64,000 nucleotides of DNA, taken from NCBI RefSeq assembly GCF_015220045.1, contig NZ_JADBGB010000001.1, positions 3,031,001 through 3,095,000 on the forward strand. The letters are read 5' to 3'. This DNA is from Marivivens aquimaris (lineage in GTDB: Bacteria; Pseudomonadota; Alphaproteobacteria; Rhodobacterales; Rhodobacteraceae). The notes beneath the pieces are model-generated. The model was not told the DNA's origin. It saw only the letters and a program-made list of their open reading frames with translations, and did no database searches. The translations under genes were made by a program, and so were the position numbers. This document shows positions 17,477-27,191 of the stretch, piece after piece. Position 1 is the first letter of the stretch, and every line of letters starts with the position of its first letter.

Positions 17477-18319
17477 ATGTCCGAAAAGAGCGGCCTGATG
17501 GCCAGCATTGTCGAGACCATCAAAACGATCGTTTACGCGCTGTTGATCGCAGGCATCTTCCGTACCCTGTTCTTCCAGCCGTTCTGGATCCCGTCGGGTT
17601 CGATGAAGGACACGCTGCTGATCGGCGACTTCCTGTTCGTGAACAAGATGGCCTACGGCTACTCGTACGCGTCCTGCCCGTCGATCGTCATTCAGCGCTT
17701 CGGTATCGACATCGGTCCGGATGATTTCTGCGGCGCGTTTAAAGGCGACAACGAACGCTTCCTCGGCTCCGAGCCGGAGCGCGGCGATGTGGTCGTGTTC
17801 CGTAACCGCCACAAAGACGAGGACTATATCAAGCGTCTGATCGGCCTGCCGGGTGACACCATCCAGATGCAGCAGGGTCAGCTCTACATCAACGGCGAGG
17901 CCGTTCCGATGGTCGAGCAAGAGCCGTTCATCGAAGGCCGCGCACCGCAGGGCCCGCAGCGCTCGCAGCCGCAGTGCGCCGAGATCACCGAGGACAACAT
18001 GTGCCTCAAGTATCGCTACACCGAGACCCTGCCGAACGGCGTGGAGCACAGCATCCTCGACATCGGTATGCGTCCGGCTGACAACACCAAGATCTACTCG
18101 GTGCCGGAAGGTTATTACTTCTTCATGGGTGACAACCGCGACAACTCCATCGACAGCCGCTTCCTGTGGAACCCTGCCGAAGGTGCAACCGGCCTCGACC
18201 TCGTGCCTGCCGAAGACCTTATCGGCCGTGCTGACCGCGTAATCTTCTCTTCCGCTGGTAGCTCGATCCTCGCATTCTGGACTTGGCGCTCGGACCGTTT
18301 CTTCAAGGCGATCCAGTAA
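17477..18319 (+). CDS. lepB: Signal peptidase I
   Basis: This 280-residue inner-membrane protease cleaves signal peptides on the periplasmic side. One N-terminal helix (residues about 12-30) precedes the catalytic Ser42 in IPSGSMKDTLLIGDF. The general-base Lys119 lies in DYIKRLIGLPGDT, and box E reads GDNRDNSIDSR. The domain between carries Cys pairs that could form disulfides. It precedes a paralogue by 6 nt. All catalytic elements are present, so this is the working enzyme of the pair. Confidence 0.96.
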   Translation: MSEKSGLMASIVETIKTIVYALLIAGIFRTLFFQPFWIPSGSMKDTLLIGDFLFVNKMAYGYSYASCPSIVIQRFGIDIGPDDFCGAFKGDNERFLGSEPERGDVVVFRNRHKDEDYIKRLIGLPGDTIQMQQGQLYINGEAVPMVEQEPFIEGRAPQGPQRSQPQCAEITEDNMCLKYRYTETLPNGVEHSILDIGMRPADNTKIYSVPEGYYFFMGDNRDNSIDSRFLWNPAEGATGLDLVPAEDLIGRADRVIFSSAGSSILAFWTWRSDRFFKAIQ

Positions 18320-18325
18320 GCCGAA

Positions 18326-19369
18326 ATGGCGAAGCCGACCTTCAATCCGCTCAAGCTCTATATCAGGGGCTACGACTGGACGGGTCGGACTTCGCGCCGC
18401 GAACTGCTGCTGTTTCTCGGGATCTGTGTGGTCCCGCAGTTGGGGCTGATGTACCAGCGGGCCGCACTCCCCGATCATCGCCTGCTTGAGACGTTCCTCT
18501 GGCTTTTGGTCGCGCTGACCGTCGTGCCGATGTGGGGGCATCTCCTTCGCCGCGTGAACGAAATCCGCTGGCCTGGTTGGGTGTTGCTGCTGATGTTCGT
18601 GCCCTATCTGGCGCTGGTCGTGGTGCTGGTGCTGCTGATCAAAGGACGCGGGCAACGCAGGCTTTACGAGCTGACCGCGTTCCGCAGTCTCGGGGTCGGG
18701 CTGGCCTGCATCTTGGCTTTTCTGTGTCTAACACGCGCGTTCTGGGAGCCGTTTGCTATGGTCGGCGGCTCGATGAAGCCGAGCCTTCTGGTTGGTGACG
18801 TTGTGGCGGTCGGCAAGGTCAGCAACAGCTTTGATCGTGGCGATGTGGTCGCCCTGAAGCGTGCGGACGGGCACGCGGTCATGGGGCGCATCATCGGCAT
18901 CGGTGGCGACACCGTGCAGTTCAAGGATGGCCGTGTCTGGCTCAATGATGAGCAGCTTCCGCAAGAGCAGATCGACCCGTTCCAAGAAGTGATGGAGCCG
19001 CAAGGGGCGCTTCGCCACATTCCGCGTTGCACCAACGGCGCGGTAGGTCACGGGGCCATTTGCGAAAAGGATCGCTACGTCGAGACACTGCCGGACGGGC
19101 AGGCTTACCAAGTGCTCAACATCTTTGACCGGATGCCGTCGGACGACACGGCTGTTTTCCGCGTTCCGGCCGATCACTATTTTATTGTTGGGGATAATCG
19201 TGACAATACCGCCGACAGCAGGTATGCGGCTCAGGTCAATGGTTTCGGGATGGTGCCCCATGCGGCTGTGATTGGGCAGGCGCATCGGATACTTTACTCC
19301 TATAACGGACCGTCGGCATTTTCTGTCTGGAACTGGCGCCCTGCGCGCATCCTGAAGGCTGTGAAATGA
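18326..19369 (+). CDS. DUF805-like membrane domain fused to a signal peptidase I-like domain lacking the catalytic Lys
   Basis: The N-terminal 115 or so residues resemble DUF805 membrane proteins ([15 protein letters not shown], then [17 protein letters not shown], followed by helices). From about residue 125 a signal peptidase I domain begins: [16 protein letters not shown] with the nucleophile Ser149, [11 protein letters not shown], and box [14 protein letters not shown]. The segment aligned with the catalytic DYIKR reads AVMGR, so the general-base Lys is Gly187. It may be inactive, use another base, or cleave special substrates. It sits between lepB and rnc, overlapping rnc by ATGA. Confidence 0.88.
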   Translation: MAKPTFNPLKLYIRGYDWTGRTSRRELLLFLGICVVPQLGLMYQRAALPDHRLLETFLWLLVALTVVPMWGHLLRRVNEIRWPGWVLLLMFVPYLALVVVLVLLIKGRGQRRLYELTAFRSLGVGLACILAFLCLTRAFWEPFAMVGGSMKPSLLVGDVVAVGKVSNSFDRGDVVALKRADGHAVMGRIIGIGGDTVQFKDGRVWLNDEQLPQEQIDPFQEVMEPQGALRHIPRCTNGAVGHGAICEKDRYVETLPDGQAYQVLNIFDRMPSDDTAVFRVPADHYFIVGDNRDNTADSRYAAQVNGFGMVPHAAVIGQAHRILYSYNGPSAFSVWNWRPARILKAVK

Positions 19370-20046
19370 AACTGTCTGCTGAATTGGTCGCTTTTTCCAA
19401 GCGGCTGGGGCACGAATTTACGCGCCCCGATCTTATCGTTCGTGCTGTGACGCACCCCTCGATGTCCACTCCGAATCGGGACAACAACCAGCGGCTCGAA
19501 TTCCTCGGGGACCGCGTTCTGGGTCTTGTGATGTCCGAAGCGCTGTTCAAAGCCGACCGCGAGGCGTCCGAGGGCGTGCTTGCACCGCGTTACAATGCGC
19601 TCGTGCGCAAAGAGACCTGTGCCGAGGTTGCACGCGAGATCGACGTCGGTGCGGTCCTGAAGCTTGGCCGGTCTGAACAGAAGTCCGGCGGTCGCCGTAA
19701 ACAAGCCCTGTTGGGTGATGCGATGGAAGCGATCATCGCCGCGATCTATCTGGATGCCGGTTTCGAGGTCGCGCGTGACGTCGTACTGAAACTCTGGGGC
19801 AACCGTGTCGAGGAAGTGAAACTCGACGCACGCGACCCCAAAACGTCGCTGCAAGAGTGGGCGCAGGCGCGGGGCGAGCAGCCGCCGCGTTACGTCGAGC
19901 TTGATCGCAGCGGCCCTGACCATCAACCTGTCTTTGTGATCGAAGTCCGCCTGTCGTCCGGCCCGACCGCTCAAGCGACAGCAGGTTCCAAACGACAAGC
20001 CGAACAGGCCGCGGCCAAGGCTCTTTTGCAAAAGGTGACAGAATGA
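19366..20046 (+). CDS. rnc: Ribonuclease III
   Basis: This 226-residue double-strand-specific endoribonuclease matures rRNA and processes structured mRNAs. The signature [21 protein letters not shown] holds the catalytic acidic residues, and [19 protein letters not shown] supplies the second set. The C-terminal dsRNA-binding domain spans roughly residues 155-225 ([11 protein letters not shown] ... [15 protein letters not shown]). It overlaps lepB2 upstream and era downstream, each by four bases. Confidence 0.97.
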   Translation: MKLSAELVAFSKRLGHEFTRPDLIVRAVTHPSMSTPNRDNNQRLEFLGDRVLGLVMSEALFKADREASEGVLAPRYNALVRKETCAEVAREIDVGAVLKLGRSEQKSGGRRKQALLGDAMEAIIAAIYLDAGFEVARDVVLKLWGNRVEEVKLDARDPKTSLQEWAQARGEQPPRYVELDRSGPDHQPVFVIEVRLSSGPTAQATAGSKRQAEQAAAKALLQKVTE

Positions 20047-20957
20047 CTGAAAACCAGACCCGCGCCGGATTTGTCGCCCTTATCGGTGAACCGAATGCCG
20101 GTAAATCGACCCTGCTGAACTGGATGGTTGGCGCGAAGGTGTCGATCGTGACCCACAAGGTGCAGACCACTCGCGCGCGAATCCGCGGCGTCGCGATGGA
20201 TGGTGACAACCAGATCGTGTTCGTCGACACCCCCGGCCTGTTCCGCCCGCGTCGTCGCCTTGACCGTGCAATGGTCGCTGCCGCTTGGGGCGGCGCTGCC
20301 GATGCGGACCTTGTGATGCTGCTGATCGAAGCGCATCGCGGCATGACCGATGGCGTGAAGTCGATCATCGAAGCGTTGAAAGAGCGTGAGGGCACGCGCG
20401 TTGCGCTGGCGATCAACAAGATCGACCGCGTAAAGGCCGAAGACCTGCTGAAGCTGTCGCAGAAAATGAACGAAGCTTACCCGTTCGAAGAGACTTTCAT
20501 GATCTCGGCCGAGAAGGGCTACGGCTGTAAGGACCTGAAGAAGTGGTTGGGCCAGCAGCTGCCCGAAAGCCCGTGGCTTTACCCCGAAGACCAGATCGCC
20601 GATCTGCCGATGCGCATGATTGCTGCTGAAATCACCCGTGAAAAGCTGACGCTGCGCCTCCATCAGGAACTGCCGTACCAGCTGACCGTCGAGACCGAGA
20701 AGTGGGAAGAGCGCAAAGACGGCTCTGCCCGCATTGACCAGATCGTTTATGTCAGCCGCGACGGTCACAAGGGCATCGTGCTTGGCAAAGGCGGTGAGAC
20801 GGCTAAGGCGATCGGTAAAGCATCGCGTGAAGAGCTCGAAGAATTCCTCGGTCGCCGTGTGCACCTGTTCCTTCAGGTGAAGGTCCGCGAGAACTGGCTA
20901 GAAGAAAGCGAGCGCTATTCGGAAATGGGCCTCGACTTCAAAGACGGCAACGCATGA
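20043..20957 (+). CDS. era: GTPase Era
   Basis: This 304-residue GTPase binds 16S rRNA and helps assemble the 30S subunit. G motifs are clear: G1 [12 protein letters not shown]2 [10 protein letters not shown]3 VDTPGLF, G4 NKIDRV and G5 ISAEKG. The C-terminal KH domain contains [24 protein letters not shown]. It starts on the rnc stop and overlaps the DUF1491 gene. Clustering with rnc and recO is conserved. Confidence 0.97.
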   Translation: MTENQTRAGFVALIGEPNAGKSTLLNWMVGAKVSIVTHKVQTTRARIRGVAMDGDNQIVFVDTPGLFRPRRRLDRAMVAAAWGGAADADLVMLLIEAHRGMTDGVKSIIEALKEREGTRVALAINKIDRVKAEDLLKLSQKMNEAYPFEETFMISAEKGYGCKDLKKWLGQQLPESPWLYPEDQIADLPMRMIAAEITREKLTLRLHQELPYQLTVETEKWEERKDGSARIDQIVYVSRDGHKGIVLGKGGETAKAIGKASREELEEFLGRRVHLFLQVKVRENWLEESERYSEMGLDFKDGNA

Positions 20958-21280
20958 GGCTCGCCTCCGGCGTTTGGGTGTCGGCCTATCTGGCGCGCCT
21001 GCGTGTCTACGATATTCCTGCATTCGTCGTCCGGAAGGGGGATGAGACAGCCGGTGCTGTCCTCGTGAAGCTCAACACGCTCGACGGACAGGCCAAGGCG
21101 TTCCAGCGGTCGTTCGATCTGATGACGGGCGATCGCAAATGGATGGTGCTGAGCGAAGGGCCGGAGCGCGATGTCGATCAGTCGGTCGGCAAGCAGGTGT
21201 CATTTGACAGCGACCTCTGGGTCATCGAAGTTGAAGACCGTCACGGGCGGCACTTGCTTGACGAGCCAGGATTGGAATAG
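20954..21280 (+). CDS. DUF1491 family protein
   Basis: This 108-residue soluble protein matches the alphaproteobacterial DUF1491 family: it begins SGVWVSAYLARLRVYDIPAFVVRKGDETAGAVLVKL and contains WMVLSEGPERDVDQSV. There is no signal peptide or membrane segment. It overlaps era by ATGA and precedes recO by 21 nt, so it is in the same operon. Its function is unknown. Confidence 0.88.
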   Translation: MRLASGVWVSAYLARLRVYDIPAFVVRKGDETAGAVLVKLNTLDGQAKAFQRSFDLMTGDRKWMVLSEGPERDVDQSVGKQVSFDSDLWVIEVEDRHGRHLLDEPGLE

Positions 21281-21301
21281 CCGCCCTCGCAAGAGGTCCG
21301 C

Positions 21302-22027
21302 ATGATTGAATGGCGCGATGAAGGTGTGCTGATCGCTGCGCGCGCGCATGGCGAGTCCTCGATGATCATCGAGGTGTTCACGCCGACCCAAGGCCGCCAC
21401 GCAGGCGTCGTGCGCGGTGGCGGTAGTCGCAAGATGGCGGCGACGCTCCAACCTGGCACACAGATCTCCGTCCATTGGAAAGCGCGGCTCAACGAACATC
21501 TGGGCAGTTTCATCGTCGAGCCGGTGCGGAGCCGCGCGGCCTCCGTGTTGGGTGATCGATTAGCGTTGAGTGGCCTCGGTGCCGTTTGCGCTTTGCTATC
21601 CCAATCCTTACCAGAGCGTGAGAAACACGAAGAGCTGTATCAGCGCACGATTCGGCTGTTCGATCTGTTCGGCAACAGCGACCTCTGGCCGCTCGCCTAT
21701 CTGCAATGGGAAATGGCACTTTTGGAAGAGCTTGGATATGGGCTCGACCTGTCCGCTTGTGCGGTGAGGGGCGTGAACGAAGACCTCGCGTTCGTGTCGC
21801 CGAAGTCAGGGCGAGCGGTCAGCGCGCATGGCGCAGGCGAGTGGGCTTCGCGCTTGTTGCCACTTGTTCCGGTAATGAAAGGCGAGGGTGACGCATCGAA
21901 TGCCGAGATCGCAAAGGCGCTCGGCACGACGGGTTATTTCATCGAGAACCGCGTGTTTGGTGATGGGGCGCGTTCGGTGCCGGTGGCTCGGAACAGGTTG
22001 ATCGAGGCGATTGCTCGCCTCGACTAA
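21302..22027 (+). CDS. recO: DNA repair protein RecO
   Basis: This 241-residue recombination mediator works with RecR to load RecA on gapped DNA. The N-terminal OB fold is recognisable (EWRDEGVLIAARAHGESSMIIEVFTPTQGRHAGVVRGG), as is the helical domain (LYQRTIRLFDLF, then WPLAYLQWEMALLEELGYGLDLSACAV). It lacks the zinc-binding Cys cluster of some homologues. An AGAGGTC-type ribosome site precedes the ATG. It is the last gene of this plus-strand run; its stop lies at the edge of a palindromic element. Confidence 0.94.
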   Translation: MIEWRDEGVLIAARAHGESSMIIEVFTPTQGRHAGVVRGGGSRKMAATLQPGTQISVHWKARLNEHLGSFIVEPVRSRAASVLGDRLALSGLGAVCALLSQSLPEREKHEELYQRTIRLFDLFGNSDLWPLAYLQWEMALLEELGYGLDLSACAVRGVNEDLAFVSPKSGRAVSAHGAGEWASRLLPLVPVMKGEGDASNAEIAKALGTTGYFIENRVFGDGARSVPVARNRLIEAIARLD

Positions 22028-22084
22028 GGGGCGCTGCCCCTCTGCTTCGCATTCACCCCGGGATATTTGGGGCACAAAGGCAGG
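22025..22084 (+). repeat. REP-like palindromic element between convergent recO and mcd
   Basis: A palindrome (AAGGGGCGCTGCCCCT) is followed by CCCCGGGATATTTG and GGGCACAAAGGCAGG, nearly identical to the core at 5084-5111. It fills the whole gap between the recO stop and the mcd stop, where it may act as a bidirectional transcript end. Confidence 0.75.
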
Positions 22085-23761
22085 TTAGCCGAGCAGGCGG
22101 CGGGCGATGACCTGCGCTTGGATTTCGGCGGCGCCCTCGAAAATATTCAGAATACGCGCGTCGCAGAGGATACGGCTGATCTTGTATTCGAGTGCGAAGC
22201 CATTGCCGCCGTGGATTTGCAGACCGTTGTCAGCAGCCGCCCAAGCGACGCGGGCGCCGAGAAGCTTGGCCATGCCGGCTTCGAGGTCGCAGCGCTTGTC
22301 GTGGTCTTTCTGCCAAGCCGAGAAGTAGGTGAGCTGGCGGGCAATCATGATTTCGACGGCCATCATCGCGAGTTTGTCCGACACGCGCGGGAAATCAATC
22401 AGTGATTTGGCGAACTGCTTGCGGTCGATGGCGTATTGCATTGCGGCATCAAGAGCGGATTGGGCAACGCCGATTGCGCGGGCCGCGGTCTGGATGCGGG
22501 CGCTTTCGAAGGTCTGCATGAGCTGTTTGAAGCCCTTGCCCTCTTCGCCGCCGAGGAGGTTTTCGCCTTTAACTTTGAAGTTGTCGAAGCCGAGCTCGTA
22601 TTCCTTCATGCCGCGGTAGCCGAGGACTTCGATCTCACCGCCGGTCATGCCTTCGGTCGGGAACGGTTCGTTGTCGGTGCCGGGCGTCTTTTCCGCGAGG
22701 AACATCGACAGGCCACGATAATCGGTGGTGTTCGGATCGGTGCGGGCCAGCAGCGTCATCACATGGGTGCGGGCCGCGTGGGTGATCCACGTTTTGTTGC
22801 CGGTGATGCGGTAGTCGCCGTTTTCGTCCTTGGCAGCGCGGGTGCGCAGGGAGCCGAGGTCGGAGCCGGTGTTGGGTTCGGTGAAAACGGCGGTGGGGAG
22901 GATTTCGCCCGAGGCCAGTTTCGGCAGCCAGTTTTCTTTCTGTGCGTCGGTGCCGCCAGCGAGGATCAGCTCGGCCGCGATTTCAGAGCGTGTGCCGAGC
23001 GAGCCGACGCCGATGTAGCCGCGCGAAAGTTCTTCGGACACGACGACCATCGACGCTTTGGACAGGCCAAAGCCGCCGTACTCTTCGGGGATGGTGAGGC
23101 CAAAGACACCCATTTCGGCGAGCTCTTCGATGATCTCCATCGGGATCAGTTCATCCTTCAGGTGCCATTCGTGGGCGTTCGGTTCCACGCGGTCGATGGC
23201 GTAGCGGCGGAACTGTTCACGGATCATCTCGAGTTCGTCGTCGAGACCGCAGTTGCCGACGGTGATCTCGGCCGCTTGTTCCTGCATCAGGTGGACAAGG
23301 CGCGAGCGAGCGGCTTGGGTGTTCGCGTTTTGCAGAAGGATGTCCACAGCGTCGCCGGTCAGAGTGTCCTGAACGCCGAGCGTGGTGAGGCGCAGGATTT
23401 CGCCCTGCGACATCGGGATGCCGCCTTTGATCTGGGCGAGGTACTCACCGAATGCGATCTGCAAAAGGAGCTGTTCGGTTTCCTTGAGCTTGCCCTCGCC
23501 ATTCAGGCGGCTGGCCCACGTGTGCATTTGGCGCAGGCTCTCGACATAGGTCGCGAGCCACGCGAGGCCGTGGGAAGCGGTCTGGTTCTGTTCGATCAGC
23601 GCACTCGACACGCGGCCGTTGTCGGACACGAGGTCGCGCACGTTTGCAGTTGCCGTTTCGAGCAGCTGCTCAAGCGGTGCAATCGTCGCCCCGGTCAGGC
23701 TCAGAAGGTCGTTCAATACTGGCGTGGCAGTCATGGTGATGTCCTGTCCGTCATGTGGCAT
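22085..23761 (-). CDS. mcd: Acyl-CoA dehydrogenase, probably methylsuccinyl-CoA dehydrogenase
   Basis: This 558-residue FAD enzyme has a standard acyl-CoA dehydrogenase core (residues about 180-555: FGLTIPEEYGGFGLSK, FTEPNTGSDLGSLRTRA, GNKTWITHAAR, QIHGGNGFALEY). Before it lies a helical domain of about 170 residues (HGLAWLATYVESLRQMHTWASRL ... FGEYLAQIKGGIPMSQGE), as I recall for Mcd of the ethylmalonyl-CoA pathway. The start at 23761 has AAGGAG 7 nt upstream. Electrons would go to the ETF encoded at 34-36 kb. Another long-form dehydrogenase is the main alternative. Confidence 0.8.
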   Translation of the reverse strand: MPHDGQDITMTATPVLNDLLSLTGATIAPLEQLLETATANVRDLVSDNGRVSSALIEQNQTASHGLAWLATYVESLRQMHTWASRLNGEGKLKETEQLLLQIAFGEYLAQIKGGIPMSQGEILRLTTLGVQDTLTGDAVDILLQNANTQAARSRLVHLMQEQAAEITVGNCGLDDELEMIREQFRRYAIDRVEPNAHEWHLKDELIPMEIIEELAEMGVFGLTIPEEYGGFGLSKASMVVVSEELSRGYIGVGSLGTRSEIAAELILAGGTDAQKENWLPKLASGEILPTAVFTEPNTGSDLGSLRTRAAKDENGDYRITGNKTWITHAARTHVMTLLARTDPNTTDYRGLSMFLAEKTPGTDNEPFPTEGMTGGEIEVLGYRGMKEYELGFDNFKVKGENLLGGEEGKGFKQLMQTFESARIQTAARAIGVAQSALDAAMQYAIDRKQFAKSLIDFPRVSDKLAMMAVEIMIARQLTYFSAWQKDHDKRCDLEAGMAKLLGARVAWAAADNGLQIHGGNGFALEYKISRILCDARILNIFEGAAEIQAQVIARRLLG

Positions 23762-23903
23762 GTGCGACTCCTTTTTGCTGCTGCAGAGATAAAGCCTTTG
23801 CATCCGCAGCGCAATAATATTTCGCCATAAAGTTACTTCGTGACCTAATCTGTCGCATTCGAATTCTGATGCCATACGCAATCAGCAGGCGTACAACGTC
23901 GCT

Positions 23904-24674
23904 ATGGATAGCATTTTCTCACTGATTTCGCCTGAATTATTGGTCTTCGCCTTTGCTGTGACAGTCATTGCGGGCATCGTCAAAGGAGCGGTCGGCTTTG
24001 CCATGCCGCTCATTATGATTTCAGGCATGGGGGTGTTGCTCGACCCGAAACTGGTGATCGCGGCAATCATTCTGCCGATTGTGGTGTCGAACTTCTTGCA
24101 GGTCGCGAAGGCAGGCTTTGGCGAAGCGGTCGAGGCGTTGAAGGAATACAAACTCTATGTCCTGCTGACCTGCGTGATGATCCTGATTACGTCGCAATTC
24201 GTGAAAGTCGTTTCGGCGGACACCATGCTCCTTGGCCTTGGGGTCGTCGTGACGGCGCTGTGTCTGGTGCAGCTGTCGGGCCTCAAGATCGTCATCCCGC
24301 CGGAACGCCGTCCGATTGCGTCGGTGATCGCTGGTCTGGCTTCGGGTATCCTTGGCGGGTTTGCGGGCACATGGGGGCCGACAACGGTACTGTATCTGGT
24401 GGCTGTCGAGACACCCAAAGCGCGTCAATTCGTCGTGCAGGGTGTCGTTTACGGGCTCGGGTCAGTGATGCTGCTGGCGGGGCACCTGAAGTCGGGCATC
24501 CTGAACCAGCACACGGTCTCATTCTCGCTGGTGATGCTGGTGCCTGCGGTGCTTGGCATGTGGATCGGGTTCAAAATCCACGACCGGATCAATCAGGCAG
24601 TGTTCCGCAAGGCGACGCTCTGGGTGCTCTTGATCGCGGGCGTGAACCTCGTGCGTCGCGGGCTGCTGGGTTAA
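23904..24674 (+). CDS. TSUP/TauE-SafE family membrane permease
   Basis: This 256-residue integral membrane protein has about eight helices and the duplicated TSUP signature: GIVKGAVGFAMPLIMISGMG near residues 24-45 and ASGILGGFAGTWGPTTVLYL near 140-165. Members export sulfite, sulfoacetate or other organosulfur anions, or take up related anions. The substrate cannot be inferred here. It is divergent from mcd across 142 nt and convergent with a periplasmic DUF3859 gene, overlapping its end by four bases. Confidence 0.88.
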   Translation: MDSIFSLISPELLVFAFAVTVIAGIVKGAVGFAMPLIMISGMGVLLDPKLVIAAIILPIVVSNFLQVAKAGFGEAVEALKEYKLYVLLTCVMILITSQFVKVVSADTMLLGLGVVVTALCLVQLSGLKIVIPPERRPIASVIAGLASGILGGFAGTWGPTTVLYLVAVETPKARQFVVQGVVYGLGSVMLLAGHLKSGILNQHTVSFSLVMLVPAVLGMWIGFKIHDRINQAVFRKATLWVLLIAGVNLVRRGLLG

Positions 24675-25204
24675 GACAGCAGGCTTCCACCCATGCAAAG
24701 GCTCTCGAACGTAACGCCCGGCGGGGCGGGGATGACGTCGAACTCTGCTTTGAACAGTGATTTGCCATCGGCGACCAGCTCGAAGGTCCACTTGCCGGTC
24801 ACGACTTCCTCGGGGAAATCGAAGCGGTAGATGGTGAAGCCCATGTCGTCACTCGATGGGTGGGTGGTCCAGCGCTGTACTGTGATGCCATTGGGACCCA
24901 TCGGTGGGTGGGTTAGCTGGACCTCGGCGGATGGCAGGCTCACCCCGTCGGCGAGGCGGTATTCGACACCGAAGCCCATATCCAGAAGCGCAGGGATGAC
25001 CGTGGTCTGTGAAATGGCAGCGGGCTCGCCATCAATCTCGTCGACCGCGCCGTACGCTGTATTCGGGGCAGGAACGCTGCCCGCGGTGCGGTAAGGGCAA
25101 TGGAGGCCGACTTCACCGAGGACGATTTCAGGCTCGGCGCTCACTTCAGCAAGCGCGAGCGATGGAAAGAGGAGCGAGGCGGTCAGAGCGGCAAGTTTCA
25201 TCAT
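24671..25204 (-). CDS. Periplasmic DUF3859 family protein
   Basis: This 177-residue protein has a signal peptide (MMKLAALTASLLFPSLALA, cleavage near residue 19-20) and a beta-rich DUF3859-like body (GVEYRLADG, MGFTIYRFDFPEEVVTGKWTFELVADGKSLFKAEFDV). Two cysteines (in LHCPYR and LCMGG) could form a disulfide in the periplasm. The function of the family is unknown. It has its own reading direction next to pckA but lies beyond that gene's terminator. Confidence 0.8.
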   Translation of the reverse strand: MMKLAALTASLLFPSLALAEVSAEPEIVLGEVGLHCPYRTAGSVPAPNTAYGAVDEIDGEPAAISQTTVIPALLDMGFGVEYRLADGVSLPSAEVQLTHPPMGPNGITVQRWTTHPSSDDMGFTIYRFDFPEEVVTGKWTFELVADGKSLFKAEFDVIPAPPGVTFESLCMGGSLLS

Positions 25205-25241
25205 GCCGCTATGTTGGCAAAGCGCGTGCCACTCGCAAAGG

Positions 25242-25271
25242 AAAAGGGCCAGCGAAACCGCCAGCCCTTCG
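25242..25271 (-). terminator. Intrinsic terminator for pckA
   Basis: On the minus strand AAGGGC and GCCCTT pair around a stem with an internal TG/TG mismatch and the loop GGTTTC, followed by TTTTCC. It lies 20 nt past the pckA stop. Confidence 0.65.
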
Positions 25272-25290
25272 TCACAACTCTGCGATTGCC

Positions 25291-26889
25291 TTAGCCGATA
25301 GCGGCGGCTTTGACGTCGTCGTCGATGAACGGGACGTACTGGGCAAAGTTGTCCGCGAACATTTCAACCAGCTTCGATGCTTGCGCATCGTAGGCCGAAG
25401 CGTCAGCCCAAGTGGCGCGCGGGTCGAGCAGGGTTGCGTCGACGCCCTCGACAGCGACCGGTACTTCAAAGCCGAAGTTCGGGTCCTTGCGGAAGTGGGA
25501 TTCCGACAGGGTGCCATCAAGCGCAGCCGCCAGCAGAGCGCGGGTCGCCTTGATCGGCATACGCGAGCCGGTGCCAAATGCGCCGCCTGTCCAGCCGGTG
25601 TTCACCAGCCAGCAGGTCGCGCCGTGAGTGGCGATCTTTTCTTGCAGCAGTTTGCCGTAAACCTCGGGACGACGCGGCATGAACGGTGCGCCGAAGCAGG
25701 TCGAGAAGGTCGGGATCGGCTCGGTCACGCCAACTTCGGTGCCGGGGGTCTTCGAGGTGAAGCCCGACAGGAAATGGTACATTGCCTGCGCCGGAGTAAG
25801 GCGGGAAATCGGCGGGAGAACACCGTATGCGTCACAGGTCAGCATGATGATGTTCTTCGGATGACCGCCGAGCGCCTTTTCCGATGCGTTCGAGATGTAG
25901 TGCAGCGGGTAGGCGCAACGCATGTTGTCGGTGATCGAGTTGTCCTCGAAATCCAGTTCCAGCGTGTCCTTGTCGAAGACCATGTTCTCAACGACCGTGC
26001 CGAACTTCGACGTCGTGGCGTAGATTTCCGGTTCGGCTTCTGCCGAGAGGTTGATGGTCTTGGCGTAGCAGCCGCCTTCGAAGTTGAAGGTGCCGCGATC
26101 CGACCAGCCGTGTTCGTCGTCGCCGATCAGCGTGCGGGTTTCGTCCGCCGACAGGGTGGTTTTACCCGTGCCCGACAGGCCAAAGAAGATCGCAGTATCG
26201 ACCGGATTGTTGATAGCGTGGTTGGCCGAGCAGTGCATCGGCATGATGCCCTTTTCCGGCAGCAGGTAGTTCAGCAGCGTGAACACCGACTTCTTGTTTT
26301 CGCCAGCGTATTCGGTGCCGCCAATCAGGATGAACTTCTTGGCGAAGTTCATTGCGATGACGGTTTCGCTGCGGCAGCCGTGCTTGGCGGGATCGGCCTT
26401 GAAGCTGGGGCAGTTTATGATGGTCCATTCCGGCGTGAAGGTGTCGAGCTCCTCGCGCTCCGGACGGCGCAGCATGTGGCGGATGAACAGCGAATGCCAT
26501 GCCAGCTCGGTCACCAGACGTACGTCGAGGCGATGCGACGGGTCGGCGCCGCCGAAGAGGTCCTGAACGTAGAAGTCCTTGCCCTCCATGTGGGCCAGCA
26601 TGTCGTCGTGCAGGGTGTCGAACGCAGCGCTCTCCATCGGCGCGTTGTTTTCCCACCAGATGGTGTCTTCGACCTCGGGGGTACGGACGACGAATTTGTC
26701 TTTGGGCGAGCGGCCGGTGTGCTTTCCGGTTGAGACCAGAAGTGCGCCACCCTTACCGAGAGTGCTCTCTCCGGCTGTAAGGGACGCTTGAACGAGGGCC
26801 GGTTCCATCAGGTTATAATAGACCGAGCCCAGACCCGAAATACCTTGGTCTTGAAGCTTCATGGTGGGGTTAACCCGTCCGTGGTCCAT
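25291..26889 (-). CDS. pckA: Phosphoenolpyruvate carboxykinase (ATP)
   Basis: This 532-residue enzyme converts oxaloacetate and ATP to phosphoenolpyruvate, the entry to gluconeogenesis. The kinase-type P-loop [13 protein letters not shown] and the metal site [20 protein letters not shown] are present, with [11 protein letters not shown] and [11 protein letters not shown] further on. The start at 26889 is supported by AGGAGAG 6 nt upstream; a longer open frame lacks homology. It is divergent from chvI, an arrangement shared with rhizobia and other alphaproteobacteria. Confidence 0.97.
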   Translation of the reverse strand: MDHGRVNPTMKLQDQGISGLGSVYYNLMEPALVQASLTAGESTLGKGGALLVSTGKHTGRSPKDKFVVRTPEVEDTIWWENNAPMESAAFDTLHDDMLAHMEGKDFYVQDLFGGADPSHRLDVRLVTELAWHSLFIRHMLRRPEREELDTFTPEWTIINCPSFKADPAKHGCRSETVIAMNFAKKFILIGGTEYAGENKKSVFTLLNYLLPEKGIMPMHCSANHAINNPVDTAIFFGLSGTGKTTLSADETRTLIGDDEHGWSDRGTFNFEGGCYAKTINLSAEAEPEIYATTSKFGTVVENMVFDKDTLELDFEDNSITDNMRCAYPLHYISNASEKALGGHPKNIIMLTCDAYGVLPPISRLTPAQAMYHFLSGFTSKTPGTEVGVTEPIPTFSTCFGAPFMPRRPEVYGKLLQEKIATHGATCWLVNTGWTGGAFGTGSRMPIKATRALLAAALDGTLSESHFRKDPNFGFEVPVAVEGVDATLLDPRATWADASAYDAQASKLVEMFADNFAQYVPFIDDDVKAAAIG

Positions 26890-27191
26890 TGTCTCTCTCC
26901 TGATAAAGGGGCCTCCTGTGCCCCGTGACCATTTCACATAGCACTATGATTTTCCGCCAAAAAACCCCTTTAACCCTTTGTTAGCGCAACCAAATTGCTG
27001 TTAACGCAAACCGATAGCGCAAACATTTTCCGAAAGTGGATGATTGCGATAACAAGAGGATTTTTCGCCACGGTCCCGTTTCCGCAAACATGGCGGAATA
27101 CAGTTTGACGTTGATTCGTTATGGGAAACGGAGGACAAGTGTTCTCAAAACGGGCATATATAAAAAAGACAGGCTGAAGGGGTAATAACCC
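26890..27191. promoter_or_regulatory. Divergent pckA/chvI intergenic region with short direct repeats
   Basis: This 302-nt AT-richer stretch holds no gene. It contains three similar boxes: TTAGCGCAAC (26981), TTAACGCAAA (27001) and TAGCGCAAAC (27015). A TTGACG hexamer at 27105 has no good -10 partner at normal spacing. A TATATAAA run lies at about 27159-27166. The boxes may be operator sites for ChvI or another regulator of both divergent genes. That is inference from position only. Confidence 0.4.

Noticed and set aside
27105..27133. TTGACG upstream of chvI as a -35 box.
   Set aside because: No acceptable -10 hexamer lies 16-18 nt downstream, so I do not call a promoter.
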